Origin: Methanobacterium aggregans
Lineage (GTDB): Archaea > Methanobacteriota > Methanobacteria > Methanobacteriales > Methanobacteriaceae
Assembly: GCF_017874455.1 (NCBI RefSeq)
Contig: NZ_JAGGLN010000003.1
Span: 124,001-188,000, forward strand
Direction of reading: 5' to 3'
Length of the DNA stretch: 64,000 bases
In this document: positions 62,040-64,000 of the stretch, in pieces
Layout of the letters: every line of letters starts with the position of its first letter
Position numbering within the stretch: position 1 is the first letter of the stretch
Notes under the pieces: generated by a model
Told to the model about the DNA's origin: nothing
Seen by the model: the letters and a program-made list of their open reading frames with translations, nothing else
The model's database searches: none
Made by a program: the position numbers and the translations under genes

Positions 62040-62350
62040 TTTTATCCCTCTACTTCTTCAGATATATAATTGGACGCAGTACAATAAATAGATTTATAAA
62101 CTGAAACATGAAGCTCAATTTTAAATAATAGGTTCTGAAAATGAGTATTATTACAATTATTTTTATAATACCTATTAAAAGATGGACAAAACATTTATAA
62201 AGGTTGATTATTAAACTCAAGATGGTAAGACTTTTTATAAATCGTTATAAAGTAGAATTTTTCACGTTCTCCAGAGTTTTAGATCTATTTCCCAACGTCA
62301 CGTATCAAATCACATGAATTTTTTGGGCACTGGATGAAGTTTGGAAAAAG

Positions 62351-62358
62351 TTTATATA
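62351..62358 (+). promoter_or_regulatory. TATA box of the tRNA-Val(TAC) gene
   Basis: TTTATATA, about 30 bp before the first tRNA base, the expected distance for an archaeal TBP site. The preceding 300 bp (62040-62340) hold no other feature. Confidence 0.6.
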
Positions 62359-62383
62359 GCGATTTGCACAATACACAAAAAAG

Positions 62384-62459
<76 letters not shown>

Positions 62460-62623
62460 TCAAACTATTAACTTGTTGAAACGCTTGTTTCATTTAATTC
62501 GTAATAATCATTGTTTAAATATTGTTTTTACCAGATCTAATTCAACTTCAGATCTACTTCGACCTATGTTTTTTTTTGAATGAAATAATTATAATCAGTC
62601 AAAAACAACAGGTAGGTGGTTTT

Positions 62624-63136
62624 ATGGTTGTTGAAACAACGTTTTCTTCATATTTAACAGGTGAAGATGCATTGGTTCTTTTTTTCGGAGTGTACATGAC
62701 CCTGGTCATAAGTCTCAGTAAAAAGTTCCGCATATTCGATATGTACCTCTTCTTTTCAAGGAATGGGCTTAAAAAATTACATGCAATTCGCAGATTCTGT
62801 GTAGGGTTCATACTGGTGGATACACTGCCCATTGCATGGTTTTGGGTACTTTACAGATTCATAATACCCGCAACACAAGGGGCCTTTCCCATAATGGCAG
62901 CTGCATTTGCCTGCTTTTCAATACTTGGATTTGAAAAATTTTTACATGGGGTACTTGCAACTGAGTACCATGAAAAATTTTACACCCAAGAGGAGTATGA
63001 GCTTGTTATGGATGCATGGGGGAGAAAAGATGATGAAGACAACAGATTCAAGATTCACAAATTCACAGGAATGATATACCTCATAATCTTCCCTTCAATT
63101 GCCTACTTCATAGGAAGGATCCCCATCCATTTATAA
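62624..63136 (+). CDS. Membrane protein, unknown function
   Basis: 170 residues with about four membrane segments (LVLFFGVYMTLVISL, FILVDTLPIAWFWVLYRFII, FPIMAAAFACFSIL and a C-terminal MIYLIIFPSIAYFIG). A charged loop (EYHEKFYTQEEYELVMDAWGRKDDEDNR) lies before the last helix. ATG at 62624 follows GGTAGGTGG and is preferred over the longer frame from 62522. Lies between two tRNA-Val genes. No family recognised. Confidence 0.75.
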   Translation: MVVETTFSSYLTGEDALVLFFGVYMTLVISLSKKFRIFDMYLFFSRNGLKKLHAIRRFCVGFILVDTLPIAWFWVLYRFIIPATQGAFPIMAAAFACFSILGFEKFLHGVLATEYHEKFYTQEEYELVMDAWGRKDDEDNRFKIHKFTGMIYLIIFPSIAYFIGRIPIHL

Positions 63137-63285
63137 ATCATTTATCTACAATTGATTTGGAATATTCCTACTTCTTTTCATCTTTTCAGTCCTACTTAAA
63201 CACCATAAAATTATATATAGCTGTTCAACAGAACCATAATTAAGAGATTTTTCCTGAATGAACTTTTTGTAGACTTTTTTAATGG

Positions 63286-63357
<72 letters not shown>

Positions 63358-63519
63358 TTAATTTTTAACGATTTTTTAACGATCCTTCAAGGGTTGTCTT
63401 AAGTTAAATGATGGATCAACTTTTTAATTAACGAGTTATCAACTCAAAATAGTACTTCTACAAACTGAATTGTGAAACGAGAAGTTATAGGTTTACTGTA
63501 GAAAAAGATATGGATATGC

Positions 63520-63535
63520 ATGCATCGCGATGCAT
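63520..63535. promoter_or_regulatory. Perfect 16-bp palindrome ATGCATCGCGATGCAT
   Basis: Self-complementary over 16 bp with a CG-rich centre that stands out in this AT-rich genome. Flanking ATATGCA and TGCATAT also form an inverted repeat (63514-63520 with 63531-63537). It lies 29 bp past the stop of the minus-strand membrane gene, between it and tRNA-Val. Confidence 0.45.
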
Positions 63536-63563
63536 ATGGGAACATTTTAGTACCCTGTGATGC

Positions 63564-64000
63564 TCAGGTTAGAATTATAATAATGACGTGCATTATCATG
63601 GTCACGAAGAAAACAGTTGTACCCTTCGTGAGAATTTTGGTTGCATCCCTTTCCACTAAAATAACGATTCCATATGCCAGAATTGCTGAAAACAGTATCT
63701 TTGAAACTCCCAGAACAGCAGTGTTTTTATATCCAAAGCTGATGAGATAAGCTGCAAAATATGACAGGAGGAATACTATGATTATCAGGGCAATTATGTT
63801 CCTTAAAATGGCTTTAATCATTGGGCCAACTGAACTCACACTTTTTTGACCAGTTTTTTTTGATAAACTTTGTTTTCCCCTGTTTATCAGTCCAGATGTA
63901 ACCACCCGGGATTTGGGTCGTGATATTGGATTTGATGCTGGAACATAATCTTCTTCATCTTCAAATTCATTATCAATAACATCAGCACGGGTTTCATTCA
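63564..64000 (-). CDS. Partial membrane protein, runs off the right edge
   Basis: The frame is open from the right edge to its stop at 63564, about 145 codons. The visible N-terminal portion is acidic and proline-rich (NEFEDEEDYVPASNPISRPKS). A basic stretch (GLINRGKQSLSKKTGQK) follows, then three to four membrane segments (IIALIIIVFLLSYFAAYLISFG, TAVLGVSKILFSAILAYGIVILV, TVFFVTMIMHVIIIIL). The GTG at 63905 is an internal codon rather than the start. No family recognised. Confidence 0.7.
   Translation of the reverse strand, partial: NETRADVIDNEFEDEEDYVPASNPISRPKSRVVTSGLINRGKQSLSKKTGQKSVSSVGPMIKAILRNIIALIIIVFLLSYFAAYLISFGYKNTAVLGVSKILFSAILAYGIVILVERDATKILTKGTTVFFVTMIMHVIIIILT

Overview
The window reads as a chromosomal segment of a methanogenic archaeon of the order Methanobacteriales, most likely a Methanobacterium-like species. 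This is inferred from the gene set (Orc1/Cdc6 with an ORB-type origin, DNA polymerase D small subunit, Hef, Kae1-Bud32 fusion, archaeal S15, an FmdE-family protein, corrinoid-ring methyltransferases, UppP in a pseudomurein-type lineage), from GGAGGTGAT-type ribosome binding sites with ATG, GTG and TTG starts, from tRNAs without encoded CCA, and from very AT-rich intergenic DNA.

Layout. 0-5.6 kb: a minus-strand pair with a giant secreted two-module beta-propeller/DUF11 protein that looks like two anchored surface proteins fused in frame. 5.7-12 kb: cbiL, an XPD/DinG-like helicase, a double-CDGSH protein, tRNA-Arg, an FmdE-family protein, a DUF4013 membrane protein, and hisF preceded by a short leader ORF. 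12-20 kb: a plastic region with at least four copies of a roughly 45-130 bp dispersed repeat, a DUF2089/SHOCT-like three-gene operon, truncated genes (isoprenylcysteine-methyltransferase-like, pirin C-terminal half) and small orphan genes. 19.8-32 kb: an Ntn-hydrolase of the proteasome fold, an OGG-like glycosylase, a GAF protein, cyclophilin, argD, an MFS exporter, an orphan sensor histidine kinase and the coupled lysA-dapF pair. 32-33 kb: a very AT-rich orphan membrane gene coupled to a 15-codon ORF. 33-54 kb: an information-processing neighbourhood (hef, trmI, pyrB, cdc6, oriC, cbiB-cbiG, DNA polymerase D small subunit, cbiH, PMDh large subunit, recJ-like, rps15, rdgB, kae1-bud32). 54-64 kb: a second DUF11 surface protein, cobT, a SpoIIM-like protein, uppP, ilvE and two nearly identical tRNA-Val genes.

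The clearest non-coding structure is the replication origin between cdc6 and cbiB (39.2-40.8 kb): four origin-recognition-box-like repeats on the left and seven on the right in inverted orientation around a very AT-rich core, including an exact 54-bp tandem duplication. A stray box of the same type lies 19 kb away at 20.9 kb.

Cobamide biosynthesis is represented by five genes at four places (cbiL, cbiB-cbiG, cbiH, cobT). Lysine (lysA, dapF), arginine (argD), branched-chain amino acid (ilvE), histidine (hisF), pyrimidine (pyrB) and isoprenoid (aconitase-X-type PMDh) pathways each have one or two members. No CRISPR array, insertion sequence or recognisable transposase was seen. All family calls are from reading motifs and overall protein character; no database search was possible.
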